Positions 17,960 to 26,990 of a stretch of 64,000 bases of DNA are shown here, one piece after another. The notes under the pieces are model-generated. The model had not been told where the DNA came from. It searched no databases and worked only from the letters and a program-made list of their open reading frames with translations. The translations under genes and the position numbers were made by a program. The DNA is from Aquisphaera giovannonii (GTDB taxonomy: Bacteria > Planctomycetota > Planctomycetia > Isosphaerales > Isosphaeraceae): contig NZ_CP042997.1 of the NCBI RefSeq assembly GCF_008087625.1, forward strand, positions 7,688,001-7,752,000, written 5' to 3'. The stretch's first letter is position 1, and the number at the start of each line of letters is the position of its first letter.

Positions 17960-17988
17960 ATTATCATCGGCCGCCCGGTTCCCGTCAA
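17960..17988 (-). promoter_or_regulatory. sigma70-like promoter for the HAD gene
   Basis: On the minus strand TTGACG (17983-17988) is followed after exactly 17 bases by GATAAT (17960-17965). Both hexamers match the housekeeping consensus at five of six positions. Transcription would begin near 17953, about 47 bases before the ATG. Confidence 0.55.
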
Positions 17989-17992
17989 ATCA

Positions 17993-18021
17993 TTGACAAG
18001 GCTCAAGTTACGCGCTATGTT
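17993..18021 (+). promoter_or_regulatory. sigma70-like promoter for the sugar isomerase gene
   Basis: A perfect TTGACA (17993-17998) is followed after 17 bases by TATGTT (18016-18021). Transcription would start near 18028, giving a leader of about 140 bases. The -35 box lies 4 bases from the -35 box of the divergent HAD promoter. Confidence 0.55.
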
Positions 18022-18167
18022 GCGAAGTCCGTGCCGCGGCGCCAAGGCGGCGTGCGGGCCGGCCTTCCGCGCGGCGGGCGTCGGGAATCGCACGACTGCG
18101 CCCATGCGAGCCGCGTGCCCGCTGGATGAGAGACTCCGAGACAATAGGAATTCCGGGAGATCGCACC

Positions 18168-19181
18168 ATGTCACGTCCCGTCACGCTCTTCACCGGCCAG
18201 TGGGCCGACCTGCCCCTCGAAGAGATCTGCCAGAAGGCCAGCAAGTGGGGCTACGACGGCATCGAGCTGCCCTGCTGGGGCGATCACTTCAACGTGCAGA
18301 AGGCCCTGAGCGACGAGTCGTACTGCAAGGGGCGGCACGACCTCCTGGGCAAGTACGGGCTGAAGGTCTGGGCGATCTCCAACCACCTGGTCGGGCAGGC
18401 GGTCTGCGACCTCATCGACGAGCGGCACAAGCTCATCCTCCCGGAGCACGTCTGGGGCGACGGGAAGCCCGAGGCCGTCCGCCAGCGTGCCGCCAAGGAG
18501 ATGATGGACACGGCCCGCGCCGCCCAGAAGCTGGGCGTCAAGGTCGTCAACGGCTTCACCGGCTCGTCGATCTGGCACCTGCTCTACTCATTCCCGCCGG
18601 TCTCCGACGCCATGATCGAGGCCGGCTACAAGGACCTGGCCGACCGCTGGAACCCCATCCTCGACGTCTTCAAGGAGTGCGGGATCCGGTTCGGCCTGGA
18701 GGTCCATCCGACCGAGATCGCGTTCGACCTCTACTCCGCGGAGCTGGCGCTGAAGGCCCTGAACCACCGCCCCGAGTTCGGCTTCAACTTCGACCCCAGC
18801 CACCTGCTCTGGCAGATGGTGGATTCGGTCGAGTTCCTCCGCGCCTTCCCCGACCGCATCTACCACTTCCACGTCAAGGACGCCGCGCGGACGCTGAATG
18901 GCAAGAGCGGCATCCTGGGCTCCCACCTGAACTTCGGCGACCCCCGCCGGGGCTGGGACTTCCGCTCGCCCGGGCGTGGACAGGTGGACTTCGACGCCAT
19001 CGCCCGGACGCTCAACGACATCGGCTACGCCGGCCCGCTCTCCGTCGAGTGGGAGGACCCCGGCATGGACCGCGAGTACGGCGCCGCCGAGGCCGCCCGC
19101 TTCGTCAAGGAGCGGATGGGCTTCAAGTCCGCCGGCCGCCTCTTCGACTCCGCCTTCGCCGAGGGCCAGGCGAAGAAGTGA
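18168..19181 (+). CDS. sugar phosphate isomerase/epimerase (xylose isomerase-like TIM barrel)
   Basis: The 337-residue cytoplasmic protein shows the AP endonuclease 2/xylose-isomerase-like barrel along its length: [12 protein letters not shown] near the N-terminus, [35 protein letters not shown] and [11 protein letters not shown]. The Glu, Asp, His and Glu in these blocks are the expected divalent-metal ligands. Members interconvert ketose and aldose forms of sugars, inositols or related compounds; the exact substrate is unknown. The ATG at 18168 has GGGAGA about 8 bases upstream; an earlier Met at 18126 has no such support. It is divergent from the HAD phosphatase and has its own promoter-like sequence. 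Confidence 0.9.
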   Translation: MSRPVTLFTGQWADLPLEEICQKASKWGYDGIELPCWGDHFNVQKALSDESYCKGRHDLLGKYGLKVWAISNHLVGQAVCDLIDERHKLILPEHVWGDGKPEAVRQRAAKEMMDTARAAQKLGVKVVNGFTGSSIWHLLYSFPPVSDAMIEAGYKDLADRWNPILDVFKECGIRFGLEVHPTEIAFDLYSAELALKALNHRPEFGFNFDPSHLLWQMVDSVEFLRAFPDRIYHFHVKDAARTLNGKSGILGSHLNFGDPRRGWDFRSPGRGQVDFDAIARTLNDIGYAGPLSVEWEDPGMDREYGAAEAARFVKERMGFKSAGRLFDSAFAEGQAKK

Positions 19182-19512
19182 TCGGATGTCACGAAGCCGA
19201 TGCGTCCGCCCTCCGCCTCCGACGCGCAGGGCGGCCGCTCTTCGAATGTCCTCGGAAGGGTAATCCATGAAAGGCACGGGCCGGGCACGTCCTTTCCGGC
19301 GGCCCCCGATACTCCGAATGCGGCCTTGATCGAGGCGTCAAAGAGGCTCGACCGTGCCGAAGCCCCTCGGAATTCCACCGACTGTGCCGGGTCGCCCTGC
19401 CGGCTCGCCTGCTTCCAGCCACGCGAGTCGCTCTCCTACCCCGAGCGCCGGCAACCCGACCGCCCGCTCGCAGCCGAGATGACCGACGTTCGACCGGAAC
19501 TGGAGCACAGAG
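19182..19512. other. intergenic stretch without identifiable gene
   Basis: These 331 bases separate the isomerase from a small conserved gene. Short open frames on both strands are Arg/Pro rich and match nothing I know. No clear terminator hairpin with a T-run and no promoter with good boxes was seen. Confidence 0.5.
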
Positions 19513-19707
19513 ATGAGCGGCCCGATCGTCCGCAAATACGGCTTCCCCAACTTCGAGAAGATCTTCGGCGAGCGTCCCCTGGCCCATGGAAAGGAGGATG
19601 ACGCGGGGGCGGCGGAAGGGCGCGAGCCTTCGACTTCGACTCCCCAGCGTGGGGAGACTGACGGAAAGCGGCCGGCGGATGAGCCCGGTAAGGCCGGCTC
19701 GAAATGA
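19513..19707 (+). CDS. small conserved planctomycete protein (MSGPIVRKYGFPNFEKIFGER type)
   Basis: The 64-residue product has a strongly patterned first third (GPIVRKYGFPNFEKIFGERP) and a charged low-complexity remainder. I recognise this N-terminal pattern from small unannotated proteins in planctomycete genomes; this is from memory and unverified. A TGGAG lies 8 bases before the ATG. There is no signal peptide or membrane segment. The function is unknown. Confidence 0.6.
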   Translation: MSGPIVRKYGFPNFEKIFGERPLAHGKEDDAGAAEGREPSTSTPQRGETDGKRPADEPGKAGSK

Positions 19708-19722
19708 CGGGCCTGGAGAAGC

Positions 19723-20676
19723 TCAGCCGTTCCCCCGGATCCCGGCCGGGGGCGGCGTGGGCACGGGTCGCGACTGCCCGGGCCTCGGGAAATGCGGGGC
19801 CGGCACGGCGTTCTTCCTGGGCGGCATGAGGGCCTCGTTGAGGATCTCCGAAAGGCGGACACCCGCCTGGGCCAGCCGCCTCGTCGCCACGGGCAGGTTC
19901 GCCTCCTCGTACTCGCGCCCGATCCTCATGCCGCTGCGGAGGGTCTCGCCCGATCCGGGGACCTTGTAGGCCTGCCTGGCCGCCTCCAGGCTCTCGTTGA
20001 CCCAGTCCTCGACGCCCCCCTTCGTCCAGTCGCGCGCCGCCGGCAGGCGGGCCAGGTCGAAGAGCGCGTCGGCGAGCGCCCGCTCGCCGCGGTAGCCTTC
20101 GCGCAGGAGGCCCGAGTCCCACACCTGGTGGAGATTCGTGAAGTCGTCGCGGAAGAAGGTGAGCTGCACGTTGTTCCCGCCGCGGTCTCGGCGGTCGCCG
20201 ACGTGGAGCGGCTGGTGGGCGTCCTCCACCAGATGCACGACGTACCGCAGCGCCATCTGCCGTCGAGCCCTCGGGGCGTTCCGGTCGGCGAGGATGCGCC
20301 GGAACTCCTCCAGCCGGGAGACCACGCAATTGCCGCGGCAGTCCGCGGGCGTGTATCGCGGCGACGCGATGGGTACGTTCACGAAGTGCCAGTTCGCGCT
20401 GCCGGGGATGTTCCGGCTGTTCTCGTCGGCCCAGGTGGACGCGTCGACCAGGGACTCGCCGGGCTCGAGCAGCTCGCGGACCGCCGCGCGAGCCTCGGGC
20501 GTCAGGCGGGACTCGGCGACGCGGGTCGCCGCCCGGTGTGCGTTGCGGCCCCATCCGAGTGCCGGGCCCGGCGCCGCCAGTCCGATGGTCACGGCGGCCA
20601 GCGCGGCCCCGAACGCCCAGGCCGACGTCGCCCGACGAGCGAATGTGACGTCCCGCCGCGGTGGCCTGCCCATCAT
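19723..20676 (-). CDS. secreted S1/P1-type zinc nuclease
   Basis: The 317-residue protein has a signal peptide whose predicted cleavage after Gly41 would leave Trp42 at the mature N-terminus (WGRNAHRAA). In S1/P1 nucleases that Trp is itself a zinc ligand, so the match is meaningful. Other ligand blocks follow in order: STWADE, NWHFVNVP, HLVEDAHQPLHVGD with GGNNVQ, and NLHQVWD. The C-terminal 50 residues are Pro rich. The family cleaves single-stranded DNA and RNA and removes 3'-phosphates; here it would act outside the cytoplasm, probably scavenging nucleic acid. GAGGGG lies 7 bases before the first of two Met codons at 20676. The SEC-C gene is divergent. Confidence 0.9.
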   Translation of the reverse strand: MMGRPPRRDVTFARRATSAWAFGAALAAVTIGLAAPGPALGWGRNAHRAATRVAESRLTPEARAAVRELLEPGESLVDASTWADENSRNIPGSANWHFVNVPIASPRYTPADCRGNCVVSRLEEFRRILADRNAPRARRQMALRYVVHLVEDAHQPLHVGDRRDRGGNNVQLTFFRDDFTNLHQVWDSGLLREGYRGERALADALFDLARLPAARDWTKGGVEDWVNESLEAARQAYKVPGSGETLRSGMRIGREYEEANLPVATRRLAQAGVRLSEILNEALMPPRKNAVPAPHFPRPGQSRPVPTPPPAGIRGNG

Positions 20677-20816
20677 CGAAAGCCCCTCAATTCAAGGCCC
20701 CGTCGCGGCGCCGCACGCGCGTCCACGCCTGCCCGCAACAGAATAGGCGCAGCCACGTTGAATTTGCTAGTGTGACCCCCTGGACACCGAGCGAGCACAG
20801 CGAAAGAAGGATGACG

Positions 20817-23063
20817 ATGGCCCTGGTCGATCCCTACGAACCCTGCCCCTGCGGGAGCGGCAAGAAGTACAAGTGGTGCTGCCAGAAGGCGGAGACGTAC
20901 CTCGAGCGTTCCATCCGGCTCGAGGACACGGCGCAAGCGGATGCCGTGCTGGCTCCGATCGAGGAGGGGCTCGCCAAGCTGCCCGGCAACAACATGCTGC
21001 TCCTCCGCAAGGCGACGTACCTCGCTTCGCTGGAGCGCGATGAGGAAGCCGTCAAGGCGCTCGACATCATCCTGTCTCGGGATCCGGCCAACCCGGCCGC
21101 GCTGGACACGCTCGCCCGCCTGGTCCTCACCGAAGAGGGTCCGACCCCGATCGTCGCCCGATTGCAGGACGCGCTGAAGTCGGCCGACGCGGGCGCGCGG
21201 GCGCGGCTCGGCGAGTTGGCCTTGATGCTCGGAGACGCCCTCGCCCGGCATGGAGATATCCCGGCGGCCCTCAAGCACATCGAGCTGGCCGCGGAGATCA
21301 CCGATCGGCAGGAGGACCTCGCCGCGGAGGCGAGGCAGATCCTGGCGGACTATCGCAGAGACCCTAGGTTCACCCCGTGGCTGAAGCAGCCCCTGGCCCT
21401 CTCCTTGCCTCCCGACGGGCTGGATCCCCACGCCGTCGAGACGTTCAACCAGGCGCTGGGCTGGGCCAAGGACGGCCTCTGGGATTCCGCGGCGGCCGCC
21501 TTCGAATTGCTCTCCGCGAACCCCGACGCGGCCCGCGTCGCGGACCGCAACCTCGGCATCTGCCGGCTCTGGCTTGCCGAGGATGCGGCGGCCACCGCGG
21601 CGTTGCGACGCTCGATCGCGGGCCTGCCGGCGACGACCGAGGCCGTGGACACCGCCGTCCTGATCGAGCTGATCGATCCCGCCACGGATCCGGAGCCCGT
21701 CGAGGAGGTTTCCCTCACCTGGCCGATCCGGGATCGGCACGACCTGCTCGCCCGCCTCAAGGGCAATGAAGCCGTCGCGCAGGAGGACACGCCGCCGTCG
21801 GAGGAGCCCGGCGATCCCGATCCCGACACGGTGGTGTTCCTCCTGCTGGATCTGCCGAAACCTCGGGATACGGAGGGTCTGTCCCCGGAGAAGATCCCGG
21901 TAGCCCGTGCCGAGATCGCCGTGGGGGCCGAGTCCGTGCGGCTCGTCACGTTCGACGACGGGCGTCTGAACTCGGTCATGGACCAGTTCACCTCGATCGC
22001 CGGGACGTCGGTCCCGCCCTCACATCCGAAGACCAAGGCCATCCGGCGCGCCGACCGGTCCGAGGTCGCCACGGAATGGCGCTGGTATCTCCCCCCGGAC
22101 CTCGACGAGGACGAGGTGCGGAGGTTGGAGACCGAGAGGCTCGTCCACTTCTACCGTGAACGCTGGGCCGACATCCCGCAGGCGGTCCTCGGCGGCAAGT
22201 CCCCCGCCCAGCTCGCCGGGGCCGGCAACGCCGAGGTGCCCCTCCGCGCCGCGGTGCTGATCCTCGAGGCGGCCAACGTCGGCATCCCCGTGGATTGGGC
22301 CGCACTCCGCGCCCGGCTGAACATCCCGGCCGAGCCGCCGATCGATCCCGCGTCCGTTGCGATCGGCGAGGTCCCGGTCGGGCGCCTCCACCTCGTCCCC
22401 GTCGAGGGCCTGGACGACGATCGCCTGGTCGCGTTGGACCGACTCGCGACGACTTACGGATTGACGGGGACGGCCCTGGCCTGCTGCAAGGAGATCGTCC
22501 GCCGGGGGACACCCATCGCCAACGGCAAGATTTCCCCGGTCGCAACCTATACGACCCTGATCGGCGACGCCGTGCGGAGGGGGGACCGCGAGGCCGCCTT
22601 CCAGGCCCTCGCGGACGGCCGAGCCGCCTCGATCGCTGCGGGGACCGCCGCGGCGGAGGCGGCCTGGGACCTGACCCAGTTCCAGCTCTCCGTCCGCTTC
22701 GAGCAGCCGGACACCTGGGTCCCCCTGCTCGTGTCGCTGACCGAGCGGTACAAGGGCGATCGAGGCTTTACTCAAGTCATGTCGTCGCTCCTCGTGCAGA
22801 TGGGTCTGCTGCGCCCCGTCCCGGTCCGGGACCGGCCGGGCGAATTCGCCATGGACACGCGGCTCCTGGAGAGGCTGATCGGCCTCTACGGCCCCAAGGT
22901 CCAGGCCGCCTCCGATTACCTCGGGATCTCCGCGACCAAGGGGGGGATCTGGACCCCGGGCGGCTCCGAGGGCAAGGGAGGCGGGGCGATCTGGACCCCG
23001 GGTTCGGACGCGACGGCTCCCGAGCAGGGCGGCGACAAGCCCCGGATCATCCTGGCGCGGTGA
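20817..23063 (+). CDS. SEC-C motif protein with TPR-like region and an unnamed shared C-terminal module
   Basis: The 748-residue protein opens with a SEC-C zinc-binding motif, CPCGSGKKYKWCC (Cys10, 12, 21, 22). Residues 30-285 are helical and read as tetratricopeptide-type repeats (LLLRKATYLASLERDEEAVK, AALDTLARLVL). From about 205 to 690 it can be aligned by eye with the next gene product. Two near-identical WTPG words (GGIWTPGG, GAIWTPGS) sit close to the C-terminus. The SEC-C motif is known from SecA and from many proteins of the translation and export apparatus, where it binds zinc and often ribosomes or SecB; the role here is unknown. The ATG at 20817 is chosen over 20811 because AAGAAGG lies 6 bases before it but directly abuts the other. 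Confidence 0.75.
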   Translation: MALVDPYEPCPCGSGKKYKWCCQKAETYLERSIRLEDTAQADAVLAPIEEGLAKLPGNNMLLLRKATYLASLERDEEAVKALDIILSRDPANPAALDTLARLVLTEEGPTPIVARLQDALKSADAGARARLGELALMLGDALARHGDIPAALKHIELAAEITDRQEDLAAEARQILADYRRDPRFTPWLKQPLALSLPPDGLDPHAVETFNQALGWAKDGLWDSAAAAFELLSANPDAARVADRNLGICRLWLAEDAAATAALRRSIAGLPATTEAVDTAVLIELIDPATDPEPVEEVSLTWPIRDRHDLLARLKGNEAVAQEDTPPSEEPGDPDPDTVVFLLLDLPKPRDTEGLSPEKIPVARAEIAVGAESVRLVTFDDGRLNSVMDQFTSIAGTSVPPSHPKTKAIRRADRSEVATEWRWYLPPDLDEDEVRRLETERLVHFYRERWADIPQAVLGGKSPAQLAGAGNAEVPLRAAVLILEAANVGIPVDWAALRARLNIPAEPPIDPASVAIGEVPVGRLHLVPVEGLDDDRLVALDRLATTYGLTGTALACCKEIVRRGTPIANGKISPVATYTTLIGDAVRRGDREAAFQALADGRAASIAAGTAAAEAAWDLTQFQLSVRFEQPDTWVPLLVSLTERYKGDRGFTQVMSSLLVQMGLLRPVPVRDRPGEFAMDTRLLERLIGLYGPKVQAASDYLGISATKGGIWTPGGSEGKGGGAIWTPGSDATAPEQGGDKPRIILAR

Positions 23064-23145
23064 CGGCCCGCCCGGACGCGGGCGGCAACCCGCGGATCCG
23101 GAGTCGGCCGGATCGCCGGATTCGACGGCGGAAGGACCAGACGAC

Positions 23146-24900
23146 ATGAGTCGAGACTCGGCGAGCGAACAGGCCCGGGCGCTGGTCCACAAGGGGTGGA
23201 ACCACCTCATGTCGCAGCGGCCCCTCGCCGCGTGGGGGACGTGGCAGCAGGCGCTACGCCTGGATGCGGATTCGGCGGCCGCCCGGCAGGCGCTGGAGAC
23301 GCTGGAGCACGCGCCGGACCTCCCCGCCGCGGCCCGCAGGCCCTACCGCTTCCGCAAGCCGGCCGACGAGGCGCGGCGGCGGCGATGGGACCGGGAGCTC
23401 CGGGACCGCGACGCGGCCGAGGTCGCGGACGCCACCCGCGCCTTCGCGGCCATCGCGGACCAGGCCCCCGACGACGCGGCGGCGTGGTACAACCGGGCCC
23501 TCTGCCTCGCCTGGGGCGGCGACGACCGCGGCGCGATCGCGTGCCTGGAGGAGGCCGTCCGCATCGAGGCCGCTACCGATCCCGCCGCCGCCGTCGAGGC
23601 CTGGACGCTCGCGGAGGTGCTCCGGCAGGGCGGCGGGGCCGAGAACCTGGCCGACGACCTCCGCTTCGCGTGCAATTTCGCCTGGCACCACGACGACACC
23701 GAGAGGCTCGTGTCGACGTTCCCGGAGATCCGGCGGATCCCGGCGCCCGCCGATCCAACCAGGCCCGAAGTCCAGGCACGCGAGCTGGAGGTCCTCGAGT
23801 GGCTGGACCGGCCCCTGCCCGCCGCCGGCGACGTCGCGAGCGAGGCGGACCTGCCCCGCGTCCTGGCCACGGTATACATCACGCCCGGGACCCTGCGGCT
23901 CTCCAGCCCGCGCGTGGAGAGCCTGGAGCAGGCCGAGGAGCGGCTGCGCCGCATGCTCGGGCCCGACGTGCGGCCGATCGAGCGAGTGGCCGCCCCCCTC
24001 CCCCTGCCGTTCCTCGACGCCGACGTCTGGACGGCCCGGGTCCCCGAGGGCCTGCCGCAGGACCTCGTCCACGAGCTCTCTCGCGAGATCGTCGAGTCCT
24101 ACTATGAAAACCAGTGGATCCATCACCCCAGGCAGGGCCTCGACGGGCTCTCCCCCCTGGCGGCGTCCCAGGCCGCCGGGCAGGGCGACGCCGTCGCCCG
24201 CGTGAAGCTCGAGGCCGTGATACGCCTCCGCGAGCAGCTCGGCGCGCGGTCGAGCTCGCTGGCCATGTACCAGGGCTATCCCTTCGATCGCCTCCGGCAT
24301 CGCCTGGGCCTCGCACCGGCGAATCCCGGCTCGGTGGAGGAGGACGACCTGAGCTGCGCCCCGCTGACGGCGCTCCAGGCGATCTCCCCGGGGGAGCTGG
24401 CCGAGGTCCGCCTCGCCGACGCCTTCCGGTCCGCCGCCGGCTTCCGCGACGATTCCCTGACGGCGCTCTTCGCCGCCGAGCTCGCCCGCCGCGGCGCGAC
24501 GGAGATCGAACGCCTCGACCTCCCCGCCGTATTCGCCCCGCTCGTCCGCCAGGCGATGCAGCGCAGCGACCCGGGCGAGGCGCTCTCGTGGCTCGACCAG
24601 GCCCGCCCGCTGGCGAACGCCGCCGGCCGCCGCGACTTCGACACGTGGCGGGCCGAGATCCTCTCGCGAACCGGCCGCGGCGACGAGGCCGCCCGGGTCT
24701 ATCAGGACCTCGTCGCCACGGGGGCCACGCCCGCCCTCGTCGCGCTCGACGCCGCGGAGACGTTCCTCGACAACGGCCAGCACGAGCAGGCCCGCGACTT
24801 CCTCGACCGGGCCATCGACCTCGCCCGGGCGGCCGGGATCCGGGGCGTCGAGGACCTCGCCAATCGGCACCTCTCGTCCCTCGCGCGGAACGGACGCTGA
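23146..24900 (+). CDS. TPR-like protein, paralogue of the upstream SEC-C protein
   Basis: The 584-residue protein lacks the SEC-C motif but shares the rest of its upstream neighbour: a helical repeat region (residues 15-200, with AAWYNRALCLAWGGDDRGAI as a clear TPR) and a C-terminal module. LSREIVESYYENQW at about 311-324 matches LETERLVHFYRERW in the neighbour, and SWLDQARPLANAAGRR matches QALADGRAASIAAG. The end (510-580) again reads as TPR (TGRGDEAARVYQDLV, LDNGQHEQARDFLDRAIDLA). GGAAGGA lies 9 bases before the ATG. The 82-base gap and common direction suggest cotranscription. No enzyme motif is visible, so a scaffold or adaptor role is the best guess. Confidence 0.7.
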   Translation: MSRDSASEQARALVHKGWNHLMSQRPLAAWGTWQQALRLDADSAAARQALETLEHAPDLPAAARRPYRFRKPADEARRRRWDRELRDRDAAEVADATRAFAAIADQAPDDAAAWYNRALCLAWGGDDRGAIACLEEAVRIEAATDPAAAVEAWTLAEVLRQGGGAENLADDLRFACNFAWHHDDTERLVSTFPEIRRIPAPADPTRPEVQARELEVLEWLDRPLPAAGDVASEADLPRVLATVYITPGTLRLSSPRVESLEQAEERLRRMLGPDVRPIERVAAPLPLPFLDADVWTARVPEGLPQDLVHELSREIVESYYENQWIHHPRQGLDGLSPLAASQAAGQGDAVARVKLEAVIRLREQLGARSSSLAMYQGYPFDRLRHRLGLAPANPGSVEEDDLSCAPLTALQAISPGELAEVRLADAFRSAAGFRDDSLTALFAAELARRGATEIERLDLPAVFAPLVRQAMQRSDPGEALSWLDQARPLANAAGRRDFDTWRAEILSRTGRGDEAARVYQDLVATGATPALVALDAAETFLDNGQHEQARDFLDRAIDLARAAGIRGVEDLANRHLSSLARNGR

Positions 24901-25078
24901 GCCGTAGGCCTCCCTCGTTCGGGCCTTCCCTGTTAGGATGGACGACTTCTCCGCGAGCGAGGGGCTCGGGCGAACCCGATTCGGCCCGGATGTGTCCGCG
25001 CAGGGACGATCGGGCCCGGTGTCGTGCGGTCCCCGATGCCTGGAATTCGAGTGCCGGGAAGTTGCAGGGAGATCGGTC

Positions 25079-26095
25079 GTGAAGAACGTCGCCGTCGTCG
25101 GGGCCACCGGGGCCGTGGGTGATCGGATGGTCCGCCTGCTCGAGGAGCGTGGATTCCCCGTCGGGGCGATCAAGTTCCTGGCCTCCGAGCGCAGCGCGGG
25201 CAAGTCGGTGACGTTCCGCGGCAAGGATCATCCGGTGGAGCCGATCCACAAGGACGCCTTCCGCGGGGTCGACATCGTCCTCTCGAGCACGCCCGGCGGG
25301 GTCTCCAAGGAATGGAGCCCGGTGGCCGCGGCCGCCGGCGCGGTGGTCGTGGACAATTCCTCGGCCTTCCGCATGGATCCGGAGGTCCCGCTGGTCGTGC
25401 CGGAGGTGAATCCGCAGGACGTCGCCCGCAATAAAGGGATCATCGCCAATCCCAATTGCTCGACGATCCAGATGGTGGTCGCCCTCAAGCCGCTCCACGA
25501 CGCGGCGAAGGTCCGACGCGTGATCGTGAGCACCTACCAGTCGGTGTCCGGCGCGGGGATGAAGGGCATCCGCGAGCTGGAATCGCAGGCGGAGGCCTCG
25601 GTGAACGGGGCGGACATCCCGGCCCCGTCGAAATTCGCCCACCCGATCATCGGGAACTGCCTACCGCACATCGACGACTTCCTCCCGGGCGGGTACACCA
25701 AGGAGGAGATGAAGATGGTCAATGAGACCCGCAAGATCATGGGAGATCCCACCATCGACGTCTGCCCGACCTGCGTGCGGGTGCCCGTCCCGTACTCCCA
25801 CAGCGAGTCCATCCTCGTGGAGACCGAGCGTCCGATCACCGTGGAGCAGGCGCACGAGCTCTGGCGCAACGCACCCGGCGTGATCCTCCTGGACGACCCG
25901 GCGAGGGCCGAGTACCCGCTGGCCGCGGACGCCAACGGCCGCGACGAGGTCTTCGTCGGCCGCGTCCGCCGGGACCTCAGCCGCCCGAATGCCCTGCTCT
26001 TCTGGTGCGTCAGCGACAACCTCCGCAAGGGCGCCGCGACCAACGCCGTCCAGATCGCGGAGGAGCTGCTCAAGCTGGAGCCGGCCCGGGCCTGA
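25079..26095 (+). CDS. asd: aspartate-semialdehyde dehydrogenase
   Basis: The 338-residue enzyme reduces aspartyl phosphate to aspartate semialdehyde with NADPH, the branch step to lysine/diaminopimelate, threonine and methionine. Visible marks are the nucleotide-binding loop VAVVGATGAVGDRM at the N-terminus, LSSTPGGVSKEW, VDNSSAFRMDPEVPLVVPEV, the active-site NPNCSTIQM with Cys127, and a late RVPVPYSHSES block. The frame is open further upstream, but a GTG at 25079 with AGGGAG 7 bases before it gives the standard family N-terminus. truA follows after 33 bases on the same strand, so they are probably cotranscribed. Confidence 0.95.
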   Translation: MKNVAVVGATGAVGDRMVRLLEERGFPVGAIKFLASERSAGKSVTFRGKDHPVEPIHKDAFRGVDIVLSSTPGGVSKEWSPVAAAAGAVVVDNSSAFRMDPEVPLVVPEVNPQDVARNKGIIANPNCSTIQMVVALKPLHDAAKVRRVIVSTYQSVSGAGMKGIRELESQAEASVNGADIPAPSKFAHPIIGNCLPHIDDFLPGGYTKEEMKMVNETRKIMGDPTIDVCPTCVRVPVPYSHSESILVETERPITVEQAHELWRNAPGVILLDDPARAEYPLAADANGRDEVFVGRVRRDLSRPNALLFWCVSDNLRKGAATNAVQIAEELLKLEPARA

Positions 26096-26128
26096 TCGCC
26101 GCGCGTCGAGGTCCCGCGCCGCCCGCCC

Positions 26129-26878
26129 ATGCGCAACATCAAGCTGACCCTCGCCTACGACGGCACGGACTTCCACGGCTGGCAGATCCAGCCGGGACTG
26201 AGGACGGTCCAGGGGGTCCTCGAGGACGCGATCTCCAGCCTGACGCAGGCCCGGCCGTCCGCCACGGCGAGCGGCCGGACGGACGCGGGGGTCCATGCGC
26301 TCGGCCAGGTCGTCCAGTTCTACACGGCCTCGCGGCACCCCCGGGAGGTGTTCGTCAAGGCCCTCAATGCCCTGCTGCCGCGGGACGTGCGAGTCCTGGA
26401 GGCCGAGGACATGCCGCAGGCCTTCCACGCCACGCTCGACGCCCGCTCCAAGCGATATCGGTACGTGATCGACAACTCCCCGATCGCCAGCCCCTTCCAC
26501 CTCCGGACGAGCTGGCATGTGCCCCGGCCGCTCGACGTCCCCGCGATGCAGCGGGCCGGCGGGGCGCTCCTCGGCCGGCACGACTTCCGGAGCTTCGAGA
26601 CCGAATGGCCCAACCGGACCAGCAGCGTGCGGACGATCCTGGACCTGGCCGTCGATCGATCCGATTCCACGGTCTCCATCGAGGTCGAGGCCGACGGTTT
26701 CCTGTATAATATGGTGCGCACGATCGCCGGTACGCTCGTCCTGGTCGGAACGGGCAGGCGGCCCGAAGGATGGGTCGGCGAGGTCCTCCGCGCGGAGAAC
26801 CGCGTCGAGGCGGGGCCGACGGCGCCCCCGCAAGGCCTCTTCCTGCTCAGGGTCCGCTATGGTTCGCACCCACGATGA
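26129..26878 (+). CDS. truA: tRNA pseudouridine synthase A
   Basis: The 249-residue enzyme converts uridines 38-40 of the tRNA anticodon stem to pseudouridine. The catalytic motif SGRTDAGVHALGQV carries Asp52; the opening LTLAYDGTDFHGWQ, the middle KRYRYVIDNSPIASPF and the closing DGFLYNMVRTIAGTLVLVG are all typical. Length matches the family. No clear ribosome-binding site precedes the ATG, which fits translation after the nearby asd gene. The following glycosyltransferase frame could start inside its last codons. Confidence 0.95.
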   Translation: MRNIKLTLAYDGTDFHGWQIQPGLRTVQGVLEDAISSLTQARPSATASGRTDAGVHALGQVVQFYTASRHPREVFVKALNALLPRDVRVLEAEDMPQAFHATLDARSKRYRYVIDNSPIASPFHLRTSWHVPRPLDVPAMQRAGGALLGRHDFRSFETEWPNRTSSVRTILDLAVDRSDSTVSIEVEADGFLYNMVRTIAGTLVLVGTGRRPEGWVGEVLRAENRVEAGPTAPPQGLFLLRVRYGSHPR

Positions 26879-26990
26879 CGCCGAGCCCGACGCGCGGGCC
26901 GCAGCGGGCTGCCGTCCCGGGCCGTGGCAGGGAGTTTCGGTCGGGCCCGCGTCGACCGAGCCCCCGCCGCCCTCGCGGGGCGAGTCGCGC

